DNA from: Mesorhizobium opportunistum WSM2075
GTDB lineage: Bacteria > Pseudomonadota > Alphaproteobacteria > Rhizobiales > Rhizobiaceae
Direction of reading: 5' to 3'
Assembly: GCF_000176035.2 (NCBI RefSeq)
Contig: NC_015675.1
Span: forward strand, 4,964,001 to 5,028,000
Length of the DNA stretch: 64,000 nt
Positions 55,602 to 64,000 of this stretch are shown piece after piece. A program made the translations under genes and the position numbers. Position 1 is the stretch's first letter. Each line of letters opens with the position of its first letter. The notes below the pieces were generated by a model that saw only the letters and a list, made by a program, of their open reading frames with translations, searched no databases and was not told where the DNA came from.

Positions 55602-56573
55602 TTACCAACGAACCAGAACAGCGCCCCAGGTGAAGCCGCCGCCCATCGCTTCCAGGAGCACGAGGTCACCCTTCTTGATGCGGCCATCGGCAACGGCCAC
55701 CGACAACGCCAGCGGTACGGAAGCAGCCGAGGTGTTACCGTGCAAATCGACGGTAACCACCACTTTTTGGTCATCTATCCCGAGCTTCCTGGCGGAAGCG
55801 TCAATAATTCGTTTATTGGCCTGATGCGGCACGAACCAATCCAGGTCGGCGGCCGTGATGCCGGCGTCCGAGAAGGTCGCCTCGATGACGTCGGTGATCA
55901 TGCCGACCGCATGCTTGAAGACTTCGCGGCCTTCCATGCGGAGGTGGCCGACCGTTCCCGTGGTCGATGGGCCGCCGTCGACAAAAAGCTTGTCCTTGTG
56001 CGCCCCGTCGGAGCGCAGGCTGGCCGCCAGAACGCCGCGGTCGGCGATCGTGCCGCTGCCCTCCCCGGCTTCCAGAACCAGCGCGCCGGCGCCGTCGCCG
56101 AACAGCACGCAGGTCGAGCGATCGCTCCAGTCGAGAATGCGCGAAAAAGTCTCCGAGCCGATCACCAGCACGCGCTTGGCAAGGCCGCCACGGATGTAGA
56201 GATCGGCCGTCGTCACCGCATAGACAAAGCCGGAGCACACCGCCTGCATATCGAAGGCAAAGCCGTGATGCATGCCAAGCCGGTTCTGGATGTCGACCGC
56301 GGTGGCAGGGAATGTGTTGTTGGGCGTCGAGGTCGCCAGCACGATCAGGTCGATGTCGTCCGGCGTCAGCCCGGCATCGGCCAGTGCCGCGCGCGCCGCG
56401 GCCTCACCCAGGGAAGCCGTCGTCTCGTCGTCGGCCGCGATATGGCGCTGGCGGATGCCGGTGCGCTGGGCGATCCACTCGTCCGAGGTTTCGACCATGC
56501 CTTCGAAATCGGCATTCTTCATGATGCGGTGGGGCAGCGCGGCACCGGTGCCGCGCACGACTGATCTGATCAA
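55602..56573 (-). CDS. fabH: 3-oxoacyl-ACP synthase III
   Basis: A 323-residue thiolase-fold enzyme that starts fatty-acid elongation by condensing acetyl-CoA with malonyl-ACP. Catalytic triad C113 (MQAVCSGF), H250 (VPHQAN) and N280 (GNTSAAS). It lies 9 bases after plsX and is cotranscribed. Standard length, start at 56573. Confidence 0.96.
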   Translation of the reverse strand: MIRSVVRGTGAALPHRIMKNADFEGMVETSDEWIAQRTGIRQRHIAADDETTASLGEAAARAALADAGLTPDDIDLIVLATSTPNNTFPATAVDIQNRLGMHHGFAFDMQAVCSGFVYAVTTADLYIRGGLAKRVLVIGSETFSRILDWSDRSTCVLFGDGAGALVLEAGEGSGTIADRGVLAASLRSDGAHKDKLFVDGGPSTTGTVGHLRMEGREVFKHAVGMITDVIEATFSDAGITAADLDWFVPHQANKRIIDASARKLGIDDQKVVVTVDLHGNTSAASVPLALSVAVADGRIKKGDLVLLEAMGGGFTWGAVLVRW

Positions 56574-56582
56574 AGTTCTTTC

Positions 56583-57653
56583 CTATTCCTTCGCGTCGAT
56601 AACGACGTCGGATTTCCTAGATGTCAGGGCATGCGGGTTGCGCGCATGAAACAGGTCCAGGTCGGCCTCGATGCGGTCGAGCAGATTGTTGCGGACCATG
56701 TCATAGCCAAGTTCGATCGCGGCGGCGAACCCGTCCGAATCAGCACCGCCATGGCTTTTGACAACGATGCCGTTCAAGCCCAGGAAAACGCCGCCATTGG
56801 AGCGGCCGACATCCATCTTTTCGCGCAGGCGATCAAAGGCTCCCTTGGCGAAGACGTAGCCGATCTTGGCCATCAGGGTACGGCTCATGGCGGCGCGCAG
56901 ATAACCTGCGATCTGGCGCGCGGTGCCCTCCGCCGTCTTCAGCGCGATATTGCCGGCGAAGCCTTCCGTCACCACCACGTCGACCGTACCCTTGCCGATA
57001 TCGTCGCCTTCGACGAAGCCATGATAGTTCATCGAGGCCATGTTGGCCTCGCGCAGCATGCGCCCCGCTTCCTTGACCTCTTCCTGGCCCTTGATCTCTT
57101 CCACGCCGACATTGAGCAGGCCAACCATCGGCCGGGCGATGCCGAACACGGAACGCGCCATGCCGGTGCCCAGAATGGCAAAATCAATGAGCTGGTGCGC
57201 ATCGGCGCCGATGGTGGCGCCAACGTCCAGAACCACGCTTTCGCCGCGCAATGTCGGCCACAATGCCGCGATCGCCGGGCGATCGATGGTGGCCATGGTG
57301 CGCAGGCAGAATTTCGACATCGCCATCAGCGCACCGGTGTTGCCGGCGGAGATGCAGGCGTCCGCGGCGCCCGACTTGACCGCTTCGACCGCCTTCCACA
57401 TCGATGACTTCCAGCGGCCATGGCGCAACGCCTGGCTCGGCTTGTCATCCATCCTGACCGCGATTTCGCAGTGGATGAACTCGCTGACCTCGGCCAGTCT
57501 GGGAAATTTGGCCAGTTCGGGACGCACCAACTCCTCACGCCCGTAGATGACGAAACGGATGTCGGGACGGCGGGTCGCGACCGTCATGAGCGCCGGAATG
57601 ACCACGGCTGGTCCGTGATCGCCGCCCATGGCATCGATGGAAATCCTGATCAC
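56583..57653 (-). CDS. plsX: Phosphate acyltransferase PlsX
   Basis: A 356-residue peripheral membrane enzyme making acyl-phosphate from acyl-ACP for phospholipid synthesis. Marks: [12 protein letters not shown] at the N-terminus, [13 protein letters not shown], and [15 protein letters not shown]. It is upstream of fabH by 9 bases, and 113 bases downstream of the DUF177 gene. Standard length and unambiguous start. Confidence 0.96.
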   Translation of the reverse strand: MIRISIDAMGGDHGPAVVIPALMTVATRRPDIRFVIYGREELVRPELAKFPRLAEVSEFIHCEIAVRMDDKPSQALRHGRWKSSMWKAVEAVKSGAADACISAGNTGALMAMSKFCLRTMATIDRPAIAALWPTLRGESVVLDVGATIGADAHQLIDFAILGTGMARSVFGIARPMVGLLNVGVEEIKGQEEVKEAGRMLREANMASMNYHGFVEGDDIGKGTVDVVVTEGFAGNIALKTAEGTARQIAGYLRAAMSRTLMAKIGYVFAKGAFDRLREKMDVGRSNGGVFLGLNGIVVKSHGGADSDGFAAAIELGYDMVRNNLLDRIEADLDLFHARNPHALTSRKSDVVIDAKE

Positions 57654-57766
57654 GCGGTATTCATCTCACGGTTATGCGGCAGGTCGCTTTAGTGGCCGCA
57701 AAGGTTCGGCGAAAATAGCGGTTTTGGGTTTTCACACAACCGACTTTTCCGTCGCCGTCGCGGTTT

Positions 57767-58315
57767 TCAGGATTTTCCCAGCAAGGATCGCAGTTTTTGC
57801 TGAAATTCATTCTCCTCCGGTTCGGTATCGCCGGCGGCATCCAGCGCTGCGCCCGACTTGCGCGGATAGGGGTCGATCGCCAGGCCGAAGAACTGTTCGG
57901 CGAGAGCCCCGACATCGATGGTGTCGCCGGAAAACGTTTCGGGACTGTCGGGCCCGTCCGCATCGAGCAGTATTTCGCCGCCGCCTTCGAACCCCTGCCG
58001 TCCAAGCTTGGAGTCCTCGGGCAGCAACAGTGCCTCGACCGGCTCATCGATATGGGCCTCGACGGGCTCGAGGGTGACGATGCAGGCCTGGGTGATGTCG
58101 GCCTCGACACGGCCGCTGACCTTCACGCCATTGCGCTTCCAGGAGACGACCAGGAGTTCGGCGCGATAGGCTTCGACGGACAGCAGCCCGTGCTCCTCGG
58201 CGAGCGCGGCGCGCTGCGCCGCGTCGGCGTCGATCACTACGGGCAGCCCCTTGTGCGGCAGACGGGCGACATTTGCGCGGAAGGAAACCGGGCTTTGCGG
58301 ATCGGCATGTTTCAT
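57767..58315 (-). CDS. DUF177 (YceD-like) protein
   Basis: A 182-residue cytoplasmic protein of the YceD/DUF177 family, linked to ribosome (23S rRNA) accumulation in other bacteria. The core is ADITQACIVTLEPVEAHIDEPVEALLLP with the conserved Cys. The Asp/Pro-rich middle (LLDADGPDSPETFSGDTIDV) and the FFGLAIDPYPRKSGA segment are typical of alphaproteobacteria. Its start overlaps the end of the bc1-chaperone gene by 4 bases. rpmF, the partner in enterobacteria, is not here. Confidence 0.9.
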   Translation of the reverse strand: MKHADPQSPVSFRANVARLPHKGLPVVIDADAAQRAALAEEHGLLSVEAYRAELLVVSWKRNGVKVSGRVEADITQACIVTLEPVEAHIDEPVEALLLPEDSKLGRQGFEGGGEILLDADGPDSPETFSGDTIDVGALAEQFFGLAIDPYPRKSGAALDAAGDTEPEENEFQQKLRSLLGKS

Positions 58316-58860
58316 CGATCAACCTCGCTTGCGAGCGGAAAAAACACCGTGCCGGAAACGATTGATTCGGACGGCTGCGCGGCCAGTTGCCGACGGGCGT
58401 CGGCGACATAGTTGGCCAGTTGCGATGCCTGCGGCCACGAGCCGGCATCGGGCTGGATATTGCGGGCAAGTGCCGCGGTCAGCCCGTCGTGATCGTTTCT
58501 CTCCAGCGCATCGTCATAGGCTGCGGTGCGGCCATAATACATCTTGGCCAGTTTCTTCATGCGTTTGGGCACACCGACGTCACCAATGCCCAGTTCGCGC
58601 AGCGAATGATCGACGTCTAGGAAGAACTCGTCGATCAGCACCTGCGCGACCTCTTGGCCCACGCCATCCTCGCCGCGCAACCGATGCTGGAACAGGAACA
58701 TGTGCAGCGAAAGCATCTCGAACCGGCCGAGTGGCGTATCCGGCACATTCAAATCGGAATAAAATGCAGTCTGCCGCGCCGCCGCCACGATTTGTGCGTA
58801 AAGCGCGTCGGTGATGGCGCGGTTGGCGTGGCGTTCGCGGCCAAAAAGGCGCTGGAACAT
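58312..58860 (-). CDS. Ubiquinol-cytochrome c chaperone (CBP3 family)
   Basis: A 182-residue protein related to mitochondrial CBP3, needed to assemble cytochrome bc1. Pattern: GRFEMLSLHMFLFQHRL, then EVAQVLIDEFFLDVDHSLRELGIGD, and KRMKKLAKMYYGRTAAYDDAL. Start ATG 58860 (MFQRLFGRE) is chosen from a longer frame that overlaps bamE. It overlaps DUF177 by 4 bases and is divergent from bamE, as elsewhere in alphaproteobacteria. Confidence 0.92.
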   Translation of the reverse strand: MFQRLFGRERHANRAITDALYAQIVAAARQTAFYSDLNVPDTPLGRFEMLSLHMFLFQHRLRGEDGVGQEVAQVLIDEFFLDVDHSLRELGIGDVGVPKRMKKLAKMYYGRTAAYDDALERNDHDGLTAALARNIQPDAGSWPQASQLANYVADARRQLAAQPSESIVSGTVFFPLASEVDR

Positions 58861-58974
58861 GGGGATGGTCTCCGGGGACCGTTTGTTGAATTGGCCTTGT
58901 TGCAACGGCAAGCAAGCTGGTTTACCGGTTTTGCGGCCCAGCGCAAGTTGCGGCGATGTAATGGAGAATTGTTG

Positions 58975-59490
58975 TTGCGCGCGCTGAATTTCAAGTCGAC
59001 CTTCACTTCCGGGCCCGCCGGCGCGATCTCGCTGCTGCTTGTCGTTTCGGCATTGTCGGCATGCCACACCAGCAAGATGATCGGCGATCTCAGCCCGAGC
59101 GAGACGCTGACGCAAGGGTATGTCTACGACCAGCAGGCGGTCGATTCGGTGCCCGTCGGGTCCAGCCGCGAGCAGGTGCTTCTGGCGCTTGGCACGCCGT
59201 CGACCACGGCCACTTTCGACAATGAGGCGTTTTATTACATCTCGCAAACCCGCAAACGTTATGTCGCCTTCGACAAGCCGAGACTGATCGACCAGAAAGT
59301 GCTGGCGGTCTATTTCGGCGATGACGGCCGCGTCACCCAGATCGCCAATTACGGGATGAAGGACGGCAAGATTTTCGACTTCATCTCGCGCACCACGCCG
59401 ACCGGCGGCAAGGACCAGAACTTCCTCAGCCAGATCATCAACGGCGCCAGCAAGCTGGCGCCCGGCATTCCCGGCGGCGGCACTCCCTGA
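58975..59490 (+). CDS. bamE: Outer-membrane assembly lipoprotein BamE
   Basis: A 171-residue SmpA/OmlA-family lipoprotein of the BAM complex. The lipobox is VSALSAC, and the BamE domain follows (VPVGSSREQVLLALGTPSTTATFDNEAFYYIS). No ATG fits; three successive TTG codons (58969, 58972, 58975) lie behind GGAGA, and 58975 gives the best spacing, so the start is uncertain by two codons. Divergent from the bc1 chaperone. Ended by the hairpin at 59539-59570. Confidence 0.88.
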   Translation: MRALNFKSTFTSGPAGAISLLLVVSALSACHTSKMIGDLSPSETLTQGYVYDQQAVDSVPVGSSREQVLLALGTPSTTATFDNEAFYYISQTRKRYVAFDKPRLIDQKVLAVYFGDDGRVTQIANYGMKDGKIFDFISRTTPTGGKDQNFLSQIINGASKLAPGIPGGGTP

Positions 59491-59538
59491 TCTTCAGATC
59501 CTGCCTTCCCTTGGAGGGCAGCACCATCTCAGGCGACC

Positions 59539-59570
59539 AAAAGCCCGCGGGAGCGATCCTGCGGGTTTTT
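59539..59570 (+). terminator. Terminator of bamE
   Basis: Stem CCCGCGGG/CCTGCGGG with one mismatch, flanked by A4 on the left and T5 on the right. Confidence 0.8.
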
Positions 59571-59647
59571 GTTTTGGTCAGGGACGGTCCGGCTTGCCAG
59601 CGATGGGGCGAAACCCTATCAAAGCTGCCGGTGCTGGGGGCTTCGAA

Positions 59648-60193
59648 ATGAGTGGCAATGATCATGCAAGGCCGGATGGCTGGATGGCCACCGGTTCGCC
59701 TGACCGTCAAACCGTGACATCCGACTGGCTTGCCATCGACCCACCAACGATCGATGGCGTCAGGATCAAGGAAATTCGGCCGGTCGCAACGTCCAACGGC
59801 TATTTGACCGAGGTCTTCCGGGACGAGTGGGAGCTCGATCAATTGCCCGTCGGCCAGGTGTTTCAGCGCACGATGTATCCCGGCGCGGTGACGGGCTGGC
59901 ACGCACACAATGTGACGCTGGATCGGCTGTTCTGCTGTGCCGGCAGTGTCCGCATATCGCTCTATGACGGCCGAAAGGCCTCCCCCAGTTTCGGCGCCGT
60001 CTGGCACAAGATCGTCGGTGCGTTGCGCCCGGCGATTGTCATCATCCCGCCGGGCGTGTGGCACGGTGTGACCGCGCTCGGGCCGGAGACGGCCATGCTG
60101 CTCAATCTGGTCGACAAGGCCTATGCCTATGACGCGCCGGACCACTGGCGCCTGCCGCCGGACACCGAACACATCCCCTACAAGCTGGTGTAG
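59648..60193 (+). CDS. dTDP-sugar 3,5-epimerase-like cupin protein
   Basis: A 181-residue protein resembling RmlC (dTDP-4-keto-rhamnose 3,5-epimerase). The cupin core reads RTMYPGAVTGWHAHNVTLDRLFCCAG, then VIIPPGVWHGVTALG. The RmlC catalytic His is present in GWHAHN; overall it looks like the sugar-nucleotide 3,4-ketoisomerase/epimerase branch rather than strict RmlC. ATG 59648 is used over an upstream in-frame start. One base separates it from the GT2 gene, so it likely prepares the sugar that GT2 transfers. Confidence 0.8.
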   Translation: MSGNDHARPDGWMATGSPDRQTVTSDWLAIDPPTIDGVRIKEIRPVATSNGYLTEVFRDEWELDQLPVGQVFQRTMYPGAVTGWHAHNVTLDRLFCCAGSVRISLYDGRKASPSFGAVWHKIVGALRPAIVIIPPGVWHGVTALGPETAMLLNLVDKAYAYDAPDHWRLPPDTEHIPYKLV

Positions 60194-60194
60194 C

Positions 60195-61187
60195 GTGGAG
60201 CAACCGGGCCAGTCCGATGCGACCGGGTGGAACGCGCCGCTCGTCTCGGTGGTGATTGCCACGCACAACCGGCCCGCCGCGCTGCGACAGGCGTTGAAGA
60301 GTGTGCTGGCCCAGACCTTGCAGGACTTTGAAATTCTGGTGATCGGCGACGCCTGCCGCCCTGACACAGCAGCCGTCGTCGGCGAATTTGGCGATCCGCG
60401 CATCCTCTATGTCGACCTGCCGGTCAATTTTGGCGAACAATCAGGCCCCAACAACATCGGCTTTGCCAGGGCGCGCGGCCGGTTCGTCGCCTTGCTCAAC
60501 CATGACGACCTCTGGTTTCCCGACCATCTCGCGGCGACCACGGGATGGATCGACGCGACCAATGCCGACGTGGTGATCGCGCGCGGTGTCGTTGTCGAGC
60601 CGCCGGTTGATGGCAAGCCTGTCAAGAACTCGATATTCGGGATCGGCAAGGACGGCTTCTACGATCCCGCTTCGACGACCGGGTTTGGGTCGGCGCAGAT
60701 CGTGCGGCGGGCATCGTTGAACCGATTGGGACCCTGGCGTCCGGCCAGCCAGTGCTTTTGCGAATCATCGCAAGACTGGTTGTTTCGGGCCTGGCGAAAG
60801 GGCGCACTCATCTCGACGATGCCCCATCTGACCGTGCTCAAGCTGCATTCGGGCACCCGCAAGGGCAGCTATGTCGGCGACACGGCGACGGAGCAGGAGG
60901 AACTCCTTGACGCAATGCACATGCCGGACGCCCTGCGTGCGACGGTCCTTGCCACGGCCGAAGCGCCCCGCTCGAGCCGATATACCTATCTCAGGCGTAG
61001 GGTCCTGGCTGCCTGCGGCATCCATCCCAGGGCCCGGTCCTTTCGCCACAAGCATGGACGCGGCGCCTTTGTCGCCCGGCTGCGCGAGATACGCGGCCTC
61101 GCGCCAATGCCGGAGCGCGAACCGGGCGTGGACGAGATGCTGATGTTCTATCGCGACCGCAAGGATGCCGCCGCCAAGGACAGCTAA
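60195..61187 (+). CDS. GT2-family glycosyltransferase
   Basis: A 330-residue cytoplasmic glycosyltransferase, GT-A fold. The N-terminal SVVIATHNRPAALRQAL segment, the metal motif in LLNHDDLWFPDH (DxD-like HDD) and SQDWLFRAW in the acceptor region are typical of family 2. GTG 60195 follows the epimerase stop by one base. Acceptor unknown: surface glycan, glycoprotein or small molecule. Not linked to the main exopolysaccharide cluster by position. Confidence 0.87.
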   Translation: MEQPGQSDATGWNAPLVSVVIATHNRPAALRQALKSVLAQTLQDFEILVIGDACRPDTAAVVGEFGDPRILYVDLPVNFGEQSGPNNIGFARARGRFVALLNHDDLWFPDHLAATTGWIDATNADVVIARGVVVEPPVDGKPVKNSIFGIGKDGFYDPASTTGFGSAQIVRRASLNRLGPWRPASQCFCESSQDWLFRAWRKGALISTMPHLTVLKLHSGTRKGSYVGDTATEQEELLDAMHMPDALRATVLATAEAPRSSRYTYLRRRVLAACGIHPRARSFRHKHGRGAFVARLREIRGLAPMPEREPGVDEMLMFYRDRKDAAAKDS

Positions 61188-61229
61188 GCCAAAACCATTC
61201 GTTCCGGCGAGAAACCGCTCCCAATAAAA

Positions 61230-61255
61230 ATCCGCGGGGATCGCTCCCCGCGGAT
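61230..61255. terminator. Bidirectional terminator
   Basis: A perfect 11-bp stem (61230-61240 with 61245-61255), loop TCGC, with A5 on the left side. It ends hppA on the minus strand and the GT2 gene on the plus strand. Confidence 0.85.
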
Positions 61256-61278
61256 CTTCATTTCAAAACGCCGGCCGC

Positions 61279-63420
61279 TCAGCCGTGCGCGAGCACGGCC
61301 AGCAGCAAGAGGGCGACGATGTTGGTGATCTTGATCGCCGGATTGACCGCCGGGCCGGCGGTGTCCTTATAGGGATCGCCGACTGTATCGCCGGTCACCG
61401 AGGCCTTGTGTGCCTCGGAGCCCTTCAGGTGCTTGACGCCGTTCTTGTCGGTGAAACCGTCCTCGAACGACTTCTTGGCGTTGTCCCAGGCGCCGCCGCC
61501 CGAAGTCATCGAGATGGCCACGAACAGGCCGTTGACGATGACGCCGAGCAGCGAAGCGCCGAGAGCTGCGAAGGCGGACGCCTTCGAACCCGAGATCAGC
61601 AGCACGCCGAAATAGACGACGAGCGGCGCCAGCACCGGCAGCAGCGACGGGATGATCATTTCCCGGATCGCCGCCTTGGTCAGAAGATCGACCGCGCGTG
61701 CGTAGTTCGGCTTGGAGGTGCCGGCCATGATGCCCGGATCCTCGCGGAACTGCTTGCGCACCTCCTCGACGATGGCGCCCGCCGCGCGGCCGACGGCCGT
61801 CATGGCGATGCCGCCGAACAGATAAGGGATCAGGCCGCCGAAGATGAGGCCCGCGACCACGTAGGGGTTGGAGAGGTCGAAGGAGATTTCGCCCATGCCC
61901 TGGAAGTAAGGATATTTGTCGCCGTTGGCGGCAAAGAACTTCAGGTCGTTCGAGTAGGCGGCGAACAGCACCAGCGCGCCAAGGCCGGCCGAACCGATTG
62001 CGTAGCCCTTGGTCACGGCCTTGGTGGTGTTGCCGACCGCGTCGAGCGCGTCGGTGGAGTGGCGCACTTCCTTGGGCAGGCCAGCCATTTCGGCAATGCC
62101 GCCGGCATTGTCGGTGACCGGGCCGAAGGCATCGAGCGCGACGATCATGCCGGCAAGACCGAGCATGGTGGTGACGGCGATCGCCGTGCCGTAGAGTCCG
62201 GCGAGCTGGTAGGTCGAGATGATGCCGCCGACAATGACGATTGCCGGCAGCGCCGTCGATTCCAGCGAGACCGCAAGGCCCTGGATGACGTTGGTACCAT
62301 GGCCGGTCACCGACGCCTGGGCGATCGAGTTGACCGGGCGCTTGTTGGTGCCGGTGTAGTACTCGGTGATCACCACGATAAGGCCGGTCACCACGAGGCC
62401 GATCAGGCCGCAGATGAACAGGTTCTTGCCGGTGATGGTCATGCCGGCGACGGTGCCGACCTCGCCCCAGCCGAGCGTTGCCGAGGTGGCGACGGCGAGG
62501 CCGACGATCGACAGCAGGCCGGTGACGATCAGGCCCTTGTAGAGCGCGCCCATGATCGAGCCGTTGGAGCCGAGCTTGACGAAGAAGGTACCGACGATCG
62601 AGGTCAGGATGCAGGCGCCGCAAATAGCGAGCGGATAGAGCATCGCGGCACCCAGGATGGCGGTGCCGCCGAAGAAGATGGCGCCGAGGACCATGGTGGC
62701 GACGACCGTCACCGCGTAGGTTTCGAACAGGTCGGCGGCCATGCCGGCGCAGTCGCCGACATTGTCGCCGACATTGTCGGCGATAGTGGCCGGGTTGCGC
62801 GGATCATCCTCGGGAATACCGGCTTCGACCTTGCCGACCAGATCGCCGCCGACGTCGGCGCCCTTGGTGAAGATGCCGCCGCCGAGACGGGCGAAGATCG
62901 AGATCAGCGACGCGCCGAAACCGAGCGAGACCAGTGAGTCGATGACGATACGGTCGTTGGGCTCAAGGCCCATGAAGTGGGTCAGGATGAGATAGTAGAT
63001 CGAGACGCCAAGCAGGGCGAGGCCCGCGACCAGCATGCCGGTGATGGCGCCCGACTTGAAGGCGATGTCGAGGCCGGCGGCCAGGCTGTTGGAGGCTGCC
63101 TGCGCCGTGCGCACATTGGCCCGCACCGAAACATGCATGCCGATGAAGCCGGCGGCGCCCGACAGCACGGCGCCGATCAGGAAGCCGATCGCGGCGGTGA
63201 TGGAAAGCAGCCACCAGGCGAGCACGAGCACGACCACGCCGACGATGGCGATGGTTGTGTACTGGCGTGCCAGATAGGCTTGCGCGCCTTCGCGGATGGC
63301 GGCGGAGATTTCCTGCATGCGTGCATTGCCCTGATCGGACGCGAGAACCGAACGTGTCGCCCAGATGGCGTAAAGGACAGAAAGCAGACCGCAGGCGATG
63401 ACGGCGGAAATAATTGTCAT
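61279..63420 (-). CDS. hppA: Membrane proton-translocating pyrophosphatase (K+-independent)
   Basis: A 713-residue inner-membrane pump with about 16 helices that couples pyrophosphate hydrolysis to proton export. Substrate-site motifs [37 protein letters not shown] and [14 protein letters not shown] are intact. [10 protein letters not shown] carries Lys and Thr at the positions that mark the K+-independent class. ATG 63420 is chosen; the longer frame passes the promoter. Related rhizobial enzymes sit in acidocalcisome-like bodies. A separate promoter is seen upstream. Confidence 0.96.
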   Translation of the reverse strand: MTIISAVIACGLLSVLYAIWATRSVLASDQGNARMQEISAAIREGAQAYLARQYTTIAIVGVVVLVLAWWLLSITAAIGFLIGAVLSGAAGFIGMHVSVRANVRTAQAASNSLAAGLDIAFKSGAITGMLVAGLALLGVSIYYLILTHFMGLEPNDRIVIDSLVSLGFGASLISIFARLGGGIFTKGADVGGDLVGKVEAGIPEDDPRNPATIADNVGDNVGDCAGMAADLFETYAVTVVATMVLGAIFFGGTAILGAAMLYPLAICGACILTSIVGTFFVKLGSNGSIMGALYKGLIVTGLLSIVGLAVATSATLGWGEVGTVAGMTITGKNLFICGLIGLVVTGLIVVITEYYTGTNKRPVNSIAQASVTGHGTNVIQGLAVSLESTALPAIVIVGGIISTYQLAGLYGTAIAVTTMLGLAGMIVALDAFGPVTDNAGGIAEMAGLPKEVRHSTDALDAVGNTTKAVTKGYAIGSAGLGALVLFAAYSNDLKFFAANGDKYPYFQGMGEISFDLSNPYVVAGLIFGGLIPYLFGGIAMTAVGRAAGAIVEEVRKQFREDPGIMAGTSKPNYARAVDLLTKAAIREMIIPSLLPVLAPLVVYFGVLLISGSKASAFAALGASLLGVIVNGLFVAISMTSGGGAWDNAKKSFEDGFTDKNGVKHLKGSEAHKASVTGDTVGDPYKDTAGPAVNPAIKITNIVALLLLAVLAHG

Positions 63421-63517
63421 TGCCGGATTTTCCTCGATTGATGGCCCAAAAGAACCCCTCCCTGGGCCGTTGAGACAAAGACCGGATCCGCGAACGGAAT
63501 CCGCCTCTTCGCAGCGG

Positions 63518-63546
63518 TGTATGCGAAACAGGGTCGCGAACGTCAA
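63518..63546 (-). promoter_or_regulatory. Candidate promoter of hppA
   Basis: On the minus strand TTGACG (rc of 63541-63546) is followed after 17 bases by CATACA (rc of 63518-63523), leaving a leader of about 90 bases to hppA. Confidence 0.5.
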
Positions 63547-63671
63547 GATATTGTTCGGTTTTTGCCCGGCTTTCGCCCAAAAGACAAAAGCCGCGACGGT
63601 CCTGCCCGTGTGGTCTTTCATTTAGATCGATTGAAATGACGCAAGGGAATCACCGCCAGCGCCCTCAAGAG

Positions 63672-64000
63672 CTACTCCGCCTGGCGTCCCATGCGCCGCG
63701 CCGCGTAGTGCTCGACGGCCGACAGGCCGTCATAGATCAGCACGGCAAGTGCGGCCACGATCAGGCCGCCCTGCAGGATGAAGGCCAAGTTGTTCGACAA
63801 CAGGCCGGCAATGATGACCTCCCCCAACGTCCTGGCGGCCACGGTCGAGCCGATGGTGGCCGTGGCCAGGCTGATCACCACCGACAGCCTGATGCCGCCA
63901 AGGATGATCGGCGCGCTGAGCGGCAGTTCGACCTTGGTCAGCCGCTGCCAGCCGGTCATGCCGGCGCCGCGCGCCGCCTCGACGACGTTGGCTGGGAGCG
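63672..64000 (-). CDS. ABC permease, osmoprotectant type (partial)
   Basis: The C-terminal about 109 residues of an inner-membrane permease; the N-terminus lies beyond the window. The EAA loop (VVEAARGAGMTGWQRLTKV) and helices IILGGIRLSVVISLATATIG and ILQGGLIVAALAVLIYDG match the OpuB/OpuC and YehW/YehY permeases for glycine betaine or choline. In-frame Met at 63959 is inside the EAA loop and not a start. C-terminus ends ARRMGRQAE. Confidence 0.85.
   Translation of the reverse strand, partial: LPANVVEAARGAGMTGWQRLTKVELPLSAPIILGGIRLSVVISLATATIGSTVAARTLGEVIIAGLLSNNLAFILQGGLIVAALAVLIYDGLSAVEHYAARRMGRQAE

Noticed and set aside
61285..62937. A plus-strand open frame of 550 codons opposite hppA
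   Set aside because: Antisense to a highly conserved pump; the product has no protein-like hydrophobic pattern.

Overview
The window reads as a GC-rich alphaproteobacterial chromosome from the order Hyphomicrobiales (Rhizobiales), most likely Mesorhizobium or a close relative. This is inferred from gene order: clpP-clpX-lon-hupB, a bamE / cytochrome bc1 chaperone / DUF177 / plsX / fabH / ihfA / MerR block, rplM-rpsI with speB-argC nearby, K+-independent hppA, and a GC-rich inverted intergenic repeat of a kind I associate with Mesorhizobium. No species call is possible from the sequence alone. There is no CRISPR array, rRNA operon, integrase or transposase in view.

Layout. 1-4200 is accessory: small unknown ORFs, a frameshifted small gene, and a visibly AT-rich two-gene cassette (membrane protein plus secreted HExxH metallopeptidase) beside tRNA-Val and tRNA-Asp. 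4940-5455 is a secreted protein made of two copies of a four-cysteine module. 5652-14820 is a sugar or polyol uptake and catabolism locus: ribokinase, RbsD/FucU mutarotase and ABC ATPase on the minus strand; binding protein and two permeases on the plus strand; then a creatininase-fold hydrolase and SIS isomerase facing an aldo/keto reductase across a perfect 19-bp palindrome. 14903-20258 is the protein quality-control block (hupB, lon, clpX, clpP).

20611-30904 is mixed metabolism: a secreted repeat protein, a PLP decarboxylase, a cytochrome P450, a secreted Cys protein, a cupin, metY with a structured leader, an ATPase/CoA-binding pair, a VOC protein, an enoyl-CoA hydratase, a thioesterase and a LysE exporter. 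31011-38979 holds rplM-rpsI with a clear promoter and leader hairpin, then GDPD, acyltransferase, speB, argC, an APH-type kinase and ctaA. 39377-49828 is an exopolysaccharide cluster: deacetylase, FemAB-like and GNAT proteins, a Wzc-like chain-length protein with a degenerate kinase domain, a Wza-like lipoprotein, a GT4 glycosyltransferase, an undecaprenyl-phosphate sugar transferase and a Wzy-like polymerase, ending at tRNA-Pro.

49886-54323 holds small cell-envelope and orphan genes: an Omp25-like barrel, a YbaK deacylase, an XRE regulator, a DUF5666-like secreted protein behind a 15-bp triplicate, a His-rich secreted peptide and a small tail-anchored protein. 54411-59490 is the conserved phospholipid/fatty-acid and envelope block. 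59648-61187 is a cupin epimerase-like protein plus a GT2 glycosyltransferase. The window ends with the proton pyrophosphatase hppA and a partial osmoprotectant-type ABC permease.

Most of the DNA is ordinary core genome. The least explained parts are the 1745-3843 metallopeptidase cassette, the duplicated Cys-module protein, the His-rich peptide, the kinase-dead-looking Wzc homologue, and several short repeats and palindromes between genes.
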